From NCBI RefSeq assembly GCF_021729155.1, contig NZ_JAJQYA010000017.1, positions 1 through 64,000 on the forward strand: a stretch of 64,000 nucleotides of DNA. Reading direction: 5' to 3'. Every line of letters starts with the position of its first letter. Position 1 is the first letter of the stretch. Positions 8,317-18,442 of this stretch are shown here, in pieces. The notes under the pieces were generated by a model. The model saw only the letters and a program-made list of their open reading frames with translations. It had not been told where the DNA came from and ran no database searches. The position numbers and the translations under genes were made by a program. This stretch comes from Membranihabitans marinus. GTDB lineage: Bacteria > Bacteroidota > Bacteroidia > Chitinophagales > Saprospiraceae.

Positions 8317-9414
8317 ATGATGTTTAATCTTGGATCAATCTATTTAGGAAAATACTTCGGCATACCAGTTAAGGTTCATTGGAGTTTTGGTTTATTGTTT
8401 TTCTATGTGATATACACTGGACAGCAATTTGGAATGCCAGTAAAGGGCATATTGAATTTTGCCCTATTTACCTTACTGATATTTCTATGCGTAGTATTAC
8501 ATGAATTTGGACACTCGCTTTCCGCTCGAAAGTATGGCGTCAATACTCAAGATATACTCATCACCCCTATCGGCGGTCTTGCAAGATTGGAAAGATTGCC
8601 AGAAAATCCCTTCCATGAAATGGTAGTAGCCATTGCAGGTCCAGCTGTAAATCTGGTCATTGCTGGTATATTGGCCTTTTTCCTTTGGATTACAGATTAT
8701 GGTTTTGGCATTATCGGAGACAATGAATCACAGGTCTTCAATTACTACAGTAATTTCCCCGTATTGTTGATGTTTTTGAATCTTGCCTTATTGGTATTTA
8801 ACCTTATTCCAGCATTTCCCATGGATGGTGGACGCATATTGCGGGCTGGCATTTCCATATTTAAGGGACGTGAAAAAGGCACTTTAATAGCATCATGGGT
8901 CGGCAGAGTGCTGGCCGTTATGTTTATGATATACGGTGTGTACTTCAATCAATGGGGCCTAATATTTATTGGAGTATTTATTTTCTTTGCCGCTAGATCT
9001 GAATACCGCAGTGTAGCCATTGAAGAGCGACTTAAATCTGGTAGAGTAGCCGACATTTTATCCAATGCTGTCCACATTTTTGAAGAAAATGATTTAATGC
9101 AAGATGTTTTCAAGCAAGATGATGACAACTATTGTGATGCCTATCTAGTGAAAAATGAATCAGAAAAAATTATTGGCATTATCAATCGCGAAGTCATCAA
9201 TCAAGCGCGAACCGATGGCGACATTTTCACCCCGCTATACCGCTATATGAGTGACCATTTCGAACCAGTAACCCCGGAATTGCCTATCAGACAATTATTC
9301 TACTTGTTTAGTACTAAAACTTATCAAATCCTCCCTGTATTTGGCAACGGCGGCTTTATGGGTATAGTTTCTAGGTCTGACTTACAAGATTTTCTAACTC
9401 TTAAACAGAAATAA
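8317..9414 (+). CDS. Site-2 protease family (M50) zinc metalloprotease with CBS region
   Basis: A multi-span membrane protease. The zinc site HEFGH is at 62-66 and the second motif NLIPAFPMDGG places the third ligand at D170, both inside membrane helices. After about residue 225 the cytoplasmic part resembles a CBS-domain pair, suggesting control by nucleotide binding. Members cleave membrane-bound regulators such as anti-sigma factors; no such partner is visible nearby. It follows purF by 27 bp. The ATG at 8317 is followed by another at 8320. Confidence 0.9.
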   Translation: MMFNLGSIYLGKYFGIPVKVHWSFGLLFFYVIYTGQQFGMPVKGILNFALFTLLIFLCVVLHEFGHSLSARKYGVNTQDILITPIGGLARLERLPENPFHEMVVAIAGPAVNLVIAGILAFFLWITDYGFGIIGDNESQVFNYYSNFPVLLMFLNLALLVFNLIPAFPMDGGRILRAGISIFKGREKGTLIASWVGRVLAVMFMIYGVYFNQWGLIFIGVFIFFAARSEYRSVAIEERLKSGRVADILSNAVHIFEENDLMQDVFKQDDDNYCDAYLVKNESEKIIGIINREVINQARTDGDIFTPLYRYMSDHFEPVTPELPIRQLFYLFSTKTYQILPVFGNGGFMGIVSRSDLQDFLTLKQK

Positions 9415-9815
9415 CAACTAGGCAGAGGAATTTAGCCTCCCTTGTTTTACCACTTACCTTATACCAATTACGTTATATAATTAATGGCATATATCCAATT
9501 GCGAACTATGCATTGGATATTTCGCAAAATACAACCAATCGGGTCGTTTACTTGTGAGTAATTCGTATAAGTCTCTCTCACTATTCTGTATCGCTATCCA
9601 GTCCGCGGTGACCTACAATAGCAATATCCAAGCCCAACATACACCACTAACTTTCAATTCAATCCAAGGGCATCATTAAACTATTCAATATTCATATCCC
9701 TGAACAAAAACCATACACATCCTACTGGTATATAGAAGAATATGGCTAGATTTTTACAGAAAAATATTCTAGAATAATATAATTCCTTCATCCAAATGGT
9801 AATAAGTCTACCGTA
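9415..9815. other. Gene-free spacer with alternative hairpins
   Basis: No open frame of note between convergent genes. A 9-bp stem (9491-9499 with 9512-9520) competes with a second pairing TGCGAA/TTCGCA (9500-9505 with 9521-9526), so only one can form at a time. No poly-T terminator follows. Confidence 0.4.
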
Positions 9816-12800
9816 TTATTTTTTTATTACATAGTCAAGACTGTTTTTCAAAATAGTTTTATAAGCATCTAGACCATGGGCTCTGTCATCGTGACCTAGG
9901 GTATTGGCAACGATACGTGCATTGGGGTGTTTGACCGTCCAAACAACGGGAAATTCTTCACCGGACTCCAGACCACGGCCAATAGCCAGTACTTCAATTT
10001 CACTGCCCTGAGGATCGGCTTTCCACCGGTACAATTCATCAATTATTCTAAACTTCGCTGGAACATTTTTCATAATAGGATGATTGGGCTGAACCACTTC
10101 CACCTCAAATTCCCCTAACTTTTCATGAGAACTAGATCCTCCCCCAACCCATTCGAGATTATAATCAGGCCAATCTTTCCAATTATACCAAGTGCTGGGA
10201 TGATAGATCAATGCATTCATTTCACCGGACTTGATACGAGACATCAATAAATTTTTAGTTTCACGGTCAAAGGGTTTATTATTTGATAAAAACAATACGT
10301 CCGTCGTTCTCAACCACTCCCTTAATTGTTGTCCATCTTCAGTATAATATACATTGTTATTTCCATTGTCGCTCAATACTTTACCATCAGCTTCACCAAA
10401 GTATTTTAAAAAATTATGAGAACCTCCTCCTCCCATTATAGATATTTGGATAGCCTCTGTTCTAGATGAGATATAACTCCCTGGTGCATCTACGACTATC
10501 ACACCTTGCATCATTCGCCAATGACCGGGGAATGTACACAAAAATGGATAGATACCGGGAATATCCGGCAGTTTGAATGTTATCGATTCCGACTCCCCCG
10601 GAGCCAACATTCCTGTGGCCGAAATCACGTATTTGGACCCAGGGACGTAGCCCATTTTTTCCGCCTCTGGATTTTTCATAAATTCATCGACCATCACTCC
10701 AAAAGCTTCAGTACTACCGGGCTCTATAACTACTAGATTATGAGACATTTCATCTTCGTTGTTTAATACCAACTCTACTACTTGTCCGGCCGATGCCTTT
10801 AGCACTGTTTTATCATACGCCATTTTTTGGCTAACGGTATTAAGGTGAAAAACTACATCGGCTTTTAATTTCCCTACCTTGCCAATGCCTAGATCGATAT
10901 ACCTATTCCCACCTTTGTCGTGACAGTATACCGCTATTGTATTTTTGCCTTTTTTAAATAGATCCATTTTATCTGAATCCAATTTGTGATATTTATAGCT
11001 AGATTGCACACTTCCACTAGACAATAACAAGGAACCATTAACATAGACTTCAAAATTGTTGTCGTGTATATACTTTAAAACCAAATCAAGGTCGACATCA
11101 TCCAAATAAAAATCGGTACGCATCCATATATCTGTACCCGTCCAAGTGGTTTGTTTATCGACATCGTCACCACCACCAAATACAGCCTTCCCAGATTTCC
11201 AACTGCCATCGTTGAATCCCTCTTCCTGCCAGTTATCTGCGGGTTGGGTAAAAGTATACTTCCAGTTAAAGCTTCCCTCCTCGGCACTTGGCATCAACAT
11301 GACGACGGATTGGGGATCGACATCTTCGGTATTCATCGTGCGGTGATATACTTTTCGAGCAGCCGGCATCCATTTATCTTCTTCTTCACTTGCCAAATCC
11401 ATACCTTGTAAACTCTGGAACAATTCCACAGTCTCGGGCAAATCTCCGGCCTTCAACAAAGCCTTTAATCTAATCCTTAAATCCTCACTTTGCAAACACT
11501 GGGATTCTGCCAACATTTGGCTACCTTCCATTGATATGGGCAGTAAGTCAATAGCGGCTACCACCACGGCATAACTATCATTACTCAAACTCTTCTTTAG
11601 AAGATTCATAGCCTCGGCATTGGTTTCCTCGAGGGCATTTAACCCATCGAGACTATACAAGGCGTGTAGAGCCGATGGATTGAATCCAGTCTTGTCTATA
11701 TCATCCTCATTCCCCGCAATAGTCATCAAATCAGGGATTAAGTCCGTAAGTTGATTTTCAACAATTAGACGTTGAGCTGTTGTTCTCCAAAACATATTGT
11801 CGCTATGCAATGCATTTAACAATTCTTCACCGTCATTGGGACTTAGTGATTTTATCTTTTGTTTCTTCCCTCGTTTTGGTTTTAAAACATAGATACGACC
11901 ATGTCTTTTGTCTCTCAAGTTATTGATATGAGCATTCCCTTCTCCTTTGATATCGTTCCATATTTGATTATCCATTCCCCGTCGATCCGGATTGTGTTGA
12001 ATGACGGGATTATACCAATCGGCCACCCAAATATTGCCATCGGGTCCAGTTTCTGAAAACACAGGGGCAGTCCATGCATCGGTACTGGCAAAAATATTCC
12101 CTCCATCTTCTTCGACATAACCGGCACCAGATTGAACAATCTTAGCCAAATGAACTACATGACCAGTGGGTTCATTCACCAGCATTTGATTCCAATATTC
12201 TTCAGGAAAATTCCTGGCCGTATAAAAATTGGCCCCTGCAGCTGCGGTAAATCCGCCCCGCACATCTACTTGCTGTAGCGGTATAGTATCAACGGTTGTA
12301 ATTTCGTAATGACCTTGGATAAAGTCGGCATTCAATGCCCATTTAGGCAGTTTATCTAAATATTGATAATGTTTTAATGGTATTCCCACATAACAAGCGT
12401 GATTATTGTTGGCTGTAGATCCAAATATTTCAAAATTTTCACTAAAACCCAATCCCCATGTATTATTATTGAACTGTCCAACAGGCTCAAAAAACCTTCC
12501 GTCTTTAGAAAATCGATAGACGCCCATTTTAAAAGTAATATCACGATCAATAAATTTGCCTTCAAAACCAGAATAACCGACAGCACCCCACAACATATTA
12601 TCCAATCCATATCTCAAACTCGAAGGCCCAGCGTGAGTATCCCAGGTTCCAAATCCATCAAATAAAACAGTAGAGTGATCCATCTTGTCATCCCCATCCC
12701 TGTCTTCTAAAAAAACCATATTCGGGGCTTGACTTACTATAATCCCACCTTTAACTACGGTAATTCCAGTTGTTAAACTCTGCTCGGTTGCAAAATCTGT

Positions 12801-13160
12801 AAACTTATCTGCCTTCCCATCTCCGTCTGTATCTTCGCATATTGTAATTCGATCTCCACCTACTTCATTGGCCAATTCATGGGGGTAATCTTGAGATTGC
12901 ACAACGTAGAGCCGTCCTCTCTCATCCCATGTAAAGGCGATGGGATTGATAATATTGGGCTCGGCAGCGAACAACTCTACTTCAAACCCTTCGGGAACCT
13001 GAATATGTAATCGAGAATCTTCTGGACTTAAAGGATCCTGTACCCTAGGCTCTGTTCCTGAATAAGTCAATGGAGGCAAAGGCTGATCTGTTGATTGACA
13101 ACCTAAAAAGACCGTGAATACAGTACTGAAGACGAATAATTGGAAGATAATAGATTTCAT
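9816..13160 (-). CDS. Large lipoprotein: beta-propeller, HEAT, ligand-binding, cupredoxin and ThuA domains
   Basis: A 1114-residue lipoprotein (lipobox C21; ATG at 13160 chosen over TTG at 13172). Order of parts: a six-bladed propeller of the PVC membrane-dehydrogenase type (about 40-430), HEAT-like repeats (about 440-590), a galactose-binding-like beta domain (about 640-760), a cupredoxin domain with likely type 1 copper ligands in MSHN and PFLCTFPGHWRMM (about 770-900), and a C-terminal ThuA-like flavodoxin fold (about 905-1114). The cytochrome c domain that often follows the propeller in PVC homologues is absent. A role in periplasmic or surface sugar oxidation is inferred, with the copper site as an electron acceptor. 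It is 51 bp downstream of a cupin gene. Confidence 0.8.
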   Translation of the reverse strand: MKSIIFQLFVFSTVFTVFLGCQSTDQPLPPLTYSGTEPRVQDPLSPEDSRLHIQVPEGFEVELFAAEPNIINPIAFTWDERGRLYVVQSQDYPHELANEVGGDRITICEDTDGDGKADKFTDFATEQSLTTGITVVKGGIIVSQAPNMVFLEDRDGDDKMDHSTVLFDGFGTWDTHAGPSSLRYGLDNMLWGAVGYSGFEGKFIDRDITFKMGVYRFSKDGRFFEPVGQFNNNTWGLGFSENFEIFGSTANNNHACYVGIPLKHYQYLDKLPKWALNADFIQGHYEITTVDTIPLQQVDVRGGFTAAAGANFYTARNFPEEYWNQMLVNEPTGHVVHLAKIVQSGAGYVEEDGGNIFASTDAWTAPVFSETGPDGNIWVADWYNPVIQHNPDRRGMDNQIWNDIKGEGNAHINNLRDKRHGRIYVLKPKRGKKQKIKSLSPNDGEELLNALHSDNMFWRTTAQRLIVENQLTDLIPDLMTIAGNEDDIDKTGFNPSALHALYSLDGLNALEETNAEAMNLLKKSLSNDSYAVVVAAIDLLPISMEGSQMLAESQCLQSEDLRIRLKALLKAGDLPETVELFQSLQGMDLASEEEDKWMPAARKVYHRTMNTEDVDPQSVVMLMPSAEEGSFNWKYTFTQPADNWQEEGFNDGSWKSGKAVFGGGDDVDKQTTWTGTDIWMRTDFYLDDVDLDLVLKYIHDNNFEVYVNGSLLLSSGSVQSSYKYHKLDSDKMDLFKKGKNTIAVYCHDKGGNRYIDLGIGKVGKLKADVVFHLNTVSQKMAYDKTVLKASAGQVVELVLNNEDEMSHNLVVIEPGSTEAFGVMVDEFMKNPEAEKMGYVPGSKYVISATGMLAPGESESITFKLPDIPGIYPFLCTFPGHWRMMQGVIVVDAPGSYISSRTEAIQISIMGGGGSHNFLKYFGEADGKVLSDNGNNNVYYTEDGQQLREWLRTTDVLFLSNNKPFDRETKNLLMSRIKSGEMNALIYHPSTWYNWKDWPDYNLEWVGGGSSSHEKLGEFEVEVVQPNHPIMKNVPAKFRIIDELYRWKADPQGSEIEVLAIGRGLESGEEFPVVWTVKHPNARIVANTLGHDDRAHGLDAYKTILKNSLDYVIKK

Positions 13161-13211
13161 ATGTTCAATCAATTTTTAACTAAAAAGAAAGGATCTAGGC
13201 CTTTATGACCA

Positions 13212-13640
13212 TTAAATAGTAGACACATTATTTCTATAAGAATTATAGGGAGGATCTCGGCTAACATCGATAGTACCTGCCTCCCAACCCTGGCTTGGAG
13301 ATAGAACCGCTAAAAACACCAAGTCAGTATCCCCGACATTGAAGGTGGCGTGAACCACATCGGGGTCTAAATAAATAGAATCCCCAGGCCTTAAAATCTG
13401 TTTTTCATCTTCAATCCACTGCTCGGCTTTTCCTTCTAAAAAGTAAAGGATTTCATTCATCCCAGGGTGCTTGTGAAAATCATGGCCCTTACCCACGGGA
13501 ATGGTAACTTTGACCATATAGGTTTGACCCAATTCCATGATTTGAGGATGATAATGCCAATGGTGAATTCGTCCCTCAACTATTTCATGGAAAACATCAT
13601 CGTTTTTAACAAATTTCCACAGTTTGTCCATTTTCCTCAT
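13212..13640 (-). CDS. Small cupin-domain protein
   Basis: A 142-residue single-domain cupin. The metal-binding motif is visible as HKHPGMNEILYFLEG, with a second-half His in DPDVVHATFNVGD. Such proteins act as small isomerases, dioxygenases or sensors of organic acids and sugars. ATG at 13640 overlaps the preceding gene by 4 bp (ATGA), so translation is coupled to the TIM-barrel gene, which points to a shared pathway. Confidence 0.8.
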   Translation of the reverse strand: MRKMDKLWKFVKNDDVFHEIVEGRIHHWHYHPQIMELGQTYMVKVTIPVGKGHDFHKHPGMNEILYFLEGKAEQWIEDEKQILRPGDSIYLDPDVVHATFNVGDTDLVFLAVLSPSQGWEAGTIDVSRDPPYNSYRNNVSTI

Positions 13641-14497
13641 TTTAAAGTCAGCGACTTAAATGATTTAGTCAGATTAGTCAACGACTCTTCTACTCCCATT
13701 CGCTCAAGTGATGAAGCGCCAACAAATCCATGGGCAGTCGTATGATCTAAGATATACCTTACATCATCAGGGGTATTAATAGGACCTCCATGAGCCAAGA
13801 AAAAAGTATCTGGATGACTTCGATGGACGGCGTCTATTATTTTCTGTGTTCGCTCGACCGCTTCATCCATTGAACAAGTAGCTCCACTTACACCGATAGA
13901 CCCTCCGACCGTAGTACCCACATGGGCAATGATGGCATCGGCTCCTACATCGGCCATTTGAACGGCTTCCTCAGGGCGGCCCACATAAACGATGGTAAAC
14001 AAATCCATCCTATTGGCCAAGGAGATCATATCTACCTCTTTCTTAAAACTCATCCCTGTCTCTTCAAGAACATTTCTAAAATGACCATCTATAATTGAAT
14101 GAGTGGGAAAATTATTGACCCCGGAAAAACCCATATCCTTCACCTGACCTAAAAAGTGCCACATTCTTCTGCGCGGATCACTGCCATGGACACCGCAGAC
14201 CACTGGAATTTCTTCTACTACGGGCAGAACTTCAAACTCTCCAATTTCCATAGCTACGGCATTGGCATCTCCGTACGCCATCATTCCAGCAGTTGAACCA
14301 TGACCAGACATCCTAAATCTCCCCGAATTGTATATGATAATAAGGTCTGCTCCACCTTTTTCAATAAATTTGGCACTAATTCCCGTACCGGCACCGGCAG
14401 CGATTATGGCCTTGTTTTGATCTAGAGTTTGTTTTAATCGATCCCTTACTTCCTGCTTACTATATGGGTTTCCGACACCCGTCCATGGATTTGGCAT
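13637..14497 (-). CDS. Phosphoenolpyruvate hydrolase-family TIM-barrel protein
   Basis: A 286-residue TIM-barrel protein of the PEP mutase-like superfamily branch annotated as phosphoenolpyruvate hydrolase. Recognisable stretches are AAGAGTGISAKFIEKGGAD near the start, GVHGSDPRRR, GVNNFPTHS and FLAHGGPINTP. The family corresponds to the C-terminal half of plant Tm-1; the N-terminal half is encoded by the next gene (UPF0261). The two being adjacent as separate genes supports a two-subunit enzyme. The substrate is not known. Confidence 0.85.
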   Translation of the reverse strand: MPNPWTGVGNPYSKQEVRDRLKQTLDQNKAIIAAGAGTGISAKFIEKGGADLIIIYNSGRFRMSGHGSTAGMMAYGDANAVAMEIGEFEVLPVVEEIPVVCGVHGSDPRRRMWHFLGQVKDMGFSGVNNFPTHSIIDGHFRNVLEETGMSFKKEVDMISLANRMDLFTIVYVGRPEEAVQMADVGADAIIAHVGTTVGGSIGVSGATCSMDEAVERTQKIIDAVHRSHPDTFFLAHGGPINTPDDVRYILDHTTAHGFVGASSLERMGVEESLTNLTKSFKSLTLK

Positions 14498-14674
14498 ATT
14501 TTATATTTTAAATTTCAGTCATGCGACTATAAATATTTTCAAGAACCACTTATCTCCCCATCAATAATAGAGAAAATAATAGAGGCACAATATAAAAAAA
14601 ATTGGCAATCACCATTACATCAATTATTTCAAGTTATATAAACAATCAAACTTTTTATTTGGATAAAAACTGAG

Positions 14675-15910
14675 CTACATTATCTTCAACAATTCTTCTA
14701 CAGCCAGATTAGCAAATTCTACGGTATTGACATTCATGGGAATTTCGAGTACAGACACTGTTGAATTTAAATTTTGTTTCAGGGTATCAAAGAGAACTCT
14801 ATCAACCATGGGTTGATAAAATGGCTGTCCAGGCCCACTGACAATTGACAGTCCTTCGGAGGGCAAAAGAACTACCACTGGCGCCATGGACTGATTTATT
14901 TTGCGAGCCATGGATTGACCTATAATCTGATTTTCCTCCTTATTGGTTCTCATCAGGGTCACATCAGGAGCCCAAGAAAAAAGTTGGCGATTGGCATAAG
15001 GTTCGGGCACAGTTTCCATTGGTCCAAAATTGACCATATCCATACAGCCAGGAACCACTACTTGAGGTAAGCCCATTGTTGCAGCAGCGGTTAATCGATC
15101 GGGCCCGGCGCTACATATACCTCCGCAAAGTTCATCGACCAATTCCGTCGTGGTTATATCGAGTACTGCATCAAAAAAACCATCCAAAATCAATGACTCC
15201 ATGGTTTTTCCTCCCACACCTACAGCGTGAAAAGTATATACGTCGTAATCCAATGCCCTCAGTAATGCAGAACAGTGATTGACACAGAGAGTAGTATTTC
15301 CAAAAACACTAATGGCTATATTGCCCTTATTGGAAGGAAGGGGTAAATCTGGCGCATTCACCATGCCCACAACTGCTCCTGCACCATGAAGCATCACTTG
15401 TTTACTTATTTGATTGAGTCCGGCCACATCGACAATGGATGGCATCAATACAATATCTTTTCCCCCTATAATATTTGACAGATCTTTGGAGGCTAATGTA
15501 CTTATACACAACTTCGGAATGCCAAAGGGAATAGACAACATGGCATTTAATGCAACGTAAGTACCACCACCTCCGCCCATACCGATGACAGCCAATACTT
15601 TGCCTTCATCCGACATCTGCTTTAAAACCAACCTACTTCCTCGCCCCATGACTTCTAAACCATACTGACGATCTGCCCCATCTACCAAGTTATCCAGTTT
15701 TTCACCAGCGGCCTCAGCTACATCACGATTGGATATATGAACAGGAAAAAGATCTGTACTGCCTAAAATCCCGAGATTTACTGTGATAATAGGAAGATTA
15801 TAATATTGTAAACAAGTGTAGAGATAGTGAAAGTCTTCCGCCTTTGTATCAAAACAGCCCACCATTACGATAGAAGGTTTAATATTTACAGCCCGATCAA
15901 CATTATTCAT
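14675..15910 (-). CDS. Tm-1-like ATP-binding protein (UPF0261)
   Basis: A 411-residue protein of the UPF0261/Tm-1-like family. It opens with IVMVGCFDTKAEDFHYLY, the family signature, and contains GMGGGGGTYVALNAML (residues near 104-119) as a nucleotide-binding glycine-rich loop. In plants this domain is fused to the TIM barrel encoded by the adjacent gene. Bacterial pairs lie in catabolic clusters, but the reaction is undefined. A 177-bp spacer separates it from the TIM-barrel gene, so the latter may have its own start. Confidence 0.86.
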   Translation of the reverse strand: MNNVDRAVNIKPSIVMVGCFDTKAEDFHYLYTCLQYYNLPIITVNLGILGSTDLFPVHISNRDVAEAAGEKLDNLVDGADRQYGLEVMGRGSRLVLKQMSDEGKVLAVIGMGGGGGTYVALNAMLSIPFGIPKLCISTLASKDLSNIIGGKDIVLMPSIVDVAGLNQISKQVMLHGAGAVVGMVNAPDLPLPSNKGNIAISVFGNTTLCVNHCSALLRALDYDVYTFHAVGVGGKTMESLILDGFFDAVLDITTTELVDELCGGICSAGPDRLTAAATMGLPQVVVPGCMDMVNFGPMETVPEPYANRQLFSWAPDVTLMRTNKEENQIIGQSMARKINQSMAPVVVLLPSEGLSIVSGPGQPFYQPMVDRVLFDTLKQNLNSTVSVLEIPMNVNTVEFANLAVEELLKIM

Positions 15911-16216
15911 TTGGAAAAACGTTTTTCTTATATAATAAAAAACTAAACTAACTCAATTTATTAACATTTTACAAATGAATTTACCCAAACAAACAACATA
16001 AATGTCAATTAATACAAAGACAGTAACACATTCTCGATGTTGACAAATAGATTAAATATAAAATCCTGAATAACTTTTAGTCATTAAAATACCCTACATT
16101 GAATACCGATAGATGAATACGACTAACGGAGGAAAAGTCTAATATGGATATGAGTTTTTGAATTTAAATAATGAAGCCATTCCTCTCTCTTCACAATTCA
16201 CAAAGAACTTATTATT
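15911..16216. other. Gene-free AT-rich spacer
   Basis: Between the Tm-1-like gene and the upstream TauE gene. No open frame, terminator or promoter match could be supported. Confidence 0.35.
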
Positions 16217-16972
16217 TTACTTAAACAACAAAAGTAAAGCGCCTAGCGCGGTGAGAATTAAGATCATTTTACGATAAAAGTCATCTTTAATCAATTCGAC
16301 GATTCTCACCCCTACGAATAGGCCAATTAACATACCTGGCAATAATTTAACATTGAGCATTAGGGACTGATAGGTAATGGTATCCCAATAAAATACATGA
16401 AAGGGTACTTTAAAAGAATTCACTATTAAAAACAACCAAGCTGCCGTACCTATAAATTGATTCTTAGGCAATCTCATGGCCAAGAAATATATATTAGAAA
16501 AGGCTCCAGCCAGATTGCCAATCATTGTAGTGATACCGGCCAAACTCCCAATCATACCTGCAAAAGCCCAATGACTGGGTACTTTTTTAGACTTTTTCCG
16601 ATCCCACCAATACATCATAGCTACGGTTAATAAAATAATGGCGGCCATCGTCCATCGAAAAATATTGGGAGGTAGATCTTTCCCTATAACCGTCCCAATT
16701 AAAACACCGAGAATCATCCAGGGCAATATCCTAATGATGTGGCTCCACTGAGCATGTCGATTGTAGTATATAACCGCAAAAATATCACCAACCACCAACA
16801 ACGGCAACAATACCCCTGTCGAAGCTTTCGCCCCAAAGGCAAGGGCCATTAAGGTGACAATAATGATTGAGATTCCTTTTAGTCCAGATTTTGAAATACC
16901 CAAGATAAATGAAGCCAACAAAGCGAGAATCCAACCTGAGGGAGATGCCGTCAAAGCGGTAATATAAGTCAT
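16217..16972 (-). CDS. Sulfite exporter TauE/SafE family membrane protein
   Basis: A 251-residue membrane protein with about eight hydrophobic helices in two related halves. The N-terminal SFILGISKSGLKG motif is typical of TauE/SafE (DUF81) carriers, and GNLAGAFSNIYFLAMRLPK marks the second half. Members export sulfite, sulfoacetate or other organic anions. Its place upstream of the Tm-1-like genes suggests it moves an anion linked to that pathway, which is inference. Confidence 0.88.
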   Translation of the reverse strand: MTYITALTASPSGWILALLASFILGISKSGLKGISIIIVTLMALAFGAKASTGVLLPLLVVGDIFAVIYYNRHAQWSHIIRILPWMILGVLIGTVIGKDLPPNIFRWTMAAIILLTVAMMYWWDRKKSKKVPSHWAFAGMIGSLAGITTMIGNLAGAFSNIYFLAMRLPKNQFIGTAAWLFLIVNSFKVPFHVFYWDTITYQSLMLNVKLLPGMLIGLFVGVRIVELIKDDFYRKMILILTALGALLLLFK

Positions 16973-17124
16973 ATAAGTAGAAATTATAAAATACTAGGGC
17001 AATAGAAATTAATGTAAAGCGGGTAAGGGAAATTGAATATTCACTCTTGTATTCATTCTACCTTCACAGAAGCTATAATAGACCAATGATTACCAGAAGT
17101 ACTATCTTCATCGAACAATAATCA

Positions 17125-18384
17125 TTACATACTAATAATATCTGCGCTAATTAGGCCGTCATAAATAGCACCAAAAGGTCGATAATAAGTAAGAATCAAA
17201 TAATAGTTTTCTGTTTCATTAGAATTGCCTTCTAAGGTATCAAAATCCAATTGCCTGCCATCTTCATCAGCTACTACGTACAAGTAATCATATCTTCCTT
17301 GTTTCATTAACAAGGTACCTTTATACAAACCACTATCTCTGTCGTAATTCAATTGATACTTAGGATCCATTTCATAATTGGTAAATCCCCCAGCCACATA
17401 AATCTTCGATCCACTGCCCATATTCCCCGGATCAAACTTGAAATCAACTTCGGCGTATTCACTGGACGTTTCAGGATTTTGTGAAAAATTATTTTGATTC
17501 TGAATTAAGAAAGAACCATTTTGATCTTTCTCCAAAAAGTAAGTTCTACCCTTTCTTGTTTCTTCCACTTCTTTGGTAACTACAAAACCATCTTGATACT
17601 CAGTCACATCTGCTACCCCAAAAGAACGGTAATCTAAACTTCGAATATCAATATATCTAAAATCTTTACCTCCGGGAAAAATAGAATGTGCTCGCCAATC
17701 AAATTCAACGATTTCTCCAAATACATTGCGAGGCTTTATCCCCGATTTAGCTTTTGCCCAGATACCATTGGGCAATATGGTAACCGAAATATCTTGTAAT
17801 GGGTTAGATAATTGAAAATCCTTAAAATTTATTGAAAAATCGATAGCTTGATGGGTTCTCAACTCACTCACCTTAGGCGAACGTTTAAAGCTTGCACTGG
17901 TAAAAACTTTTTTGTCGACAACTAAAAATTTTCTCACTAAGACCACTTCATCGGTCTCTTCATCGTAAATGGTAATTAAATAATTCCCACTTATTTTAAG
18001 TCTGGTATTCTTATTGGGAAAATCCACGTAATAATAAACATAATTGACATGAGTCTGATTGGAAAAATAAAAATCATTAATCAATTGATCGTTTAACCCC
18101 TCTATATATTCAAAATCCTCCATGGCTGTCGGATTCCAATTTTGATCACAATGCTGTAATTTATAGCGATAATATTTGGCATCATTGGACAAATCGTCGA
18201 AAGACAAACGAAGACTGGTAGACTCTCCCAGTGTAAGGATGGGTAAACTATACAATGCTCCAGAAGTACCAAAATTTACGGTATAAATGGATGGCGCTGT
18301 CATCTCCTGCCCTATAGAGGACTGAATTACATGAATAAAAATTATGAAAAAAAATAATTTTCGAATATGCATTTGATTTATCAT
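17125..18384 (-). CDS. Type IX secretion system plug protein (DUF5103)
   Basis: A secreted 419-residue protein with an N-terminal signal peptide (cleavage near IGQE, residue 26). The whole sequence fits the DUF5103 family, recognised by YYRYKLQHCDQNW, the FKRSPKVSEL segment and the C-terminal immunoglobulin-like GGFTNYEMDPKYQLNYD. In the Flavobacterium type IX translocon this protein plugs the SprA pore. Its presence, with the sorting-domain protein at 34978, shows an active T9SS. ATG at 18372 is an alternative start. Confidence 0.85.
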   Translation of the reverse strand: MINQMHIRKLFFFIIFIHVIQSSIGQEMTAPSIYTVNFGTSGALYSLPILTLGESTSLRLSFDDLSNDAKYYRYKLQHCDQNWNPTAMEDFEYIEGLNDQLINDFYFSNQTHVNYVYYYVDFPNKNTRLKISGNYLITIYDEETDEVVLVRKFLVVDKKVFTSASFKRSPKVSELRTHQAIDFSINFKDFQLSNPLQDISVTILPNGIWAKAKSGIKPRNVFGEIVEFDWRAHSIFPGGKDFRYIDIRSLDYRSFGVADVTEYQDGFVVTKEVEETRKGRTYFLEKDQNGSFLIQNQNNFSQNPETSSEYAEVDFKFDPGNMGSGSKIYVAGGFTNYEMDPKYQLNYDRDSGLYKGTLLMKQGRYDYLYVVADEDGRQLDFDTLEGNSNETENYYLILTYYRPFGAIYDGLISADIISM

Positions 18385-18442
18385 ATCGAAATATAAAACT
18401 AGATTTTTACATATTAAAACATTATATAAAAATTATACTGCT

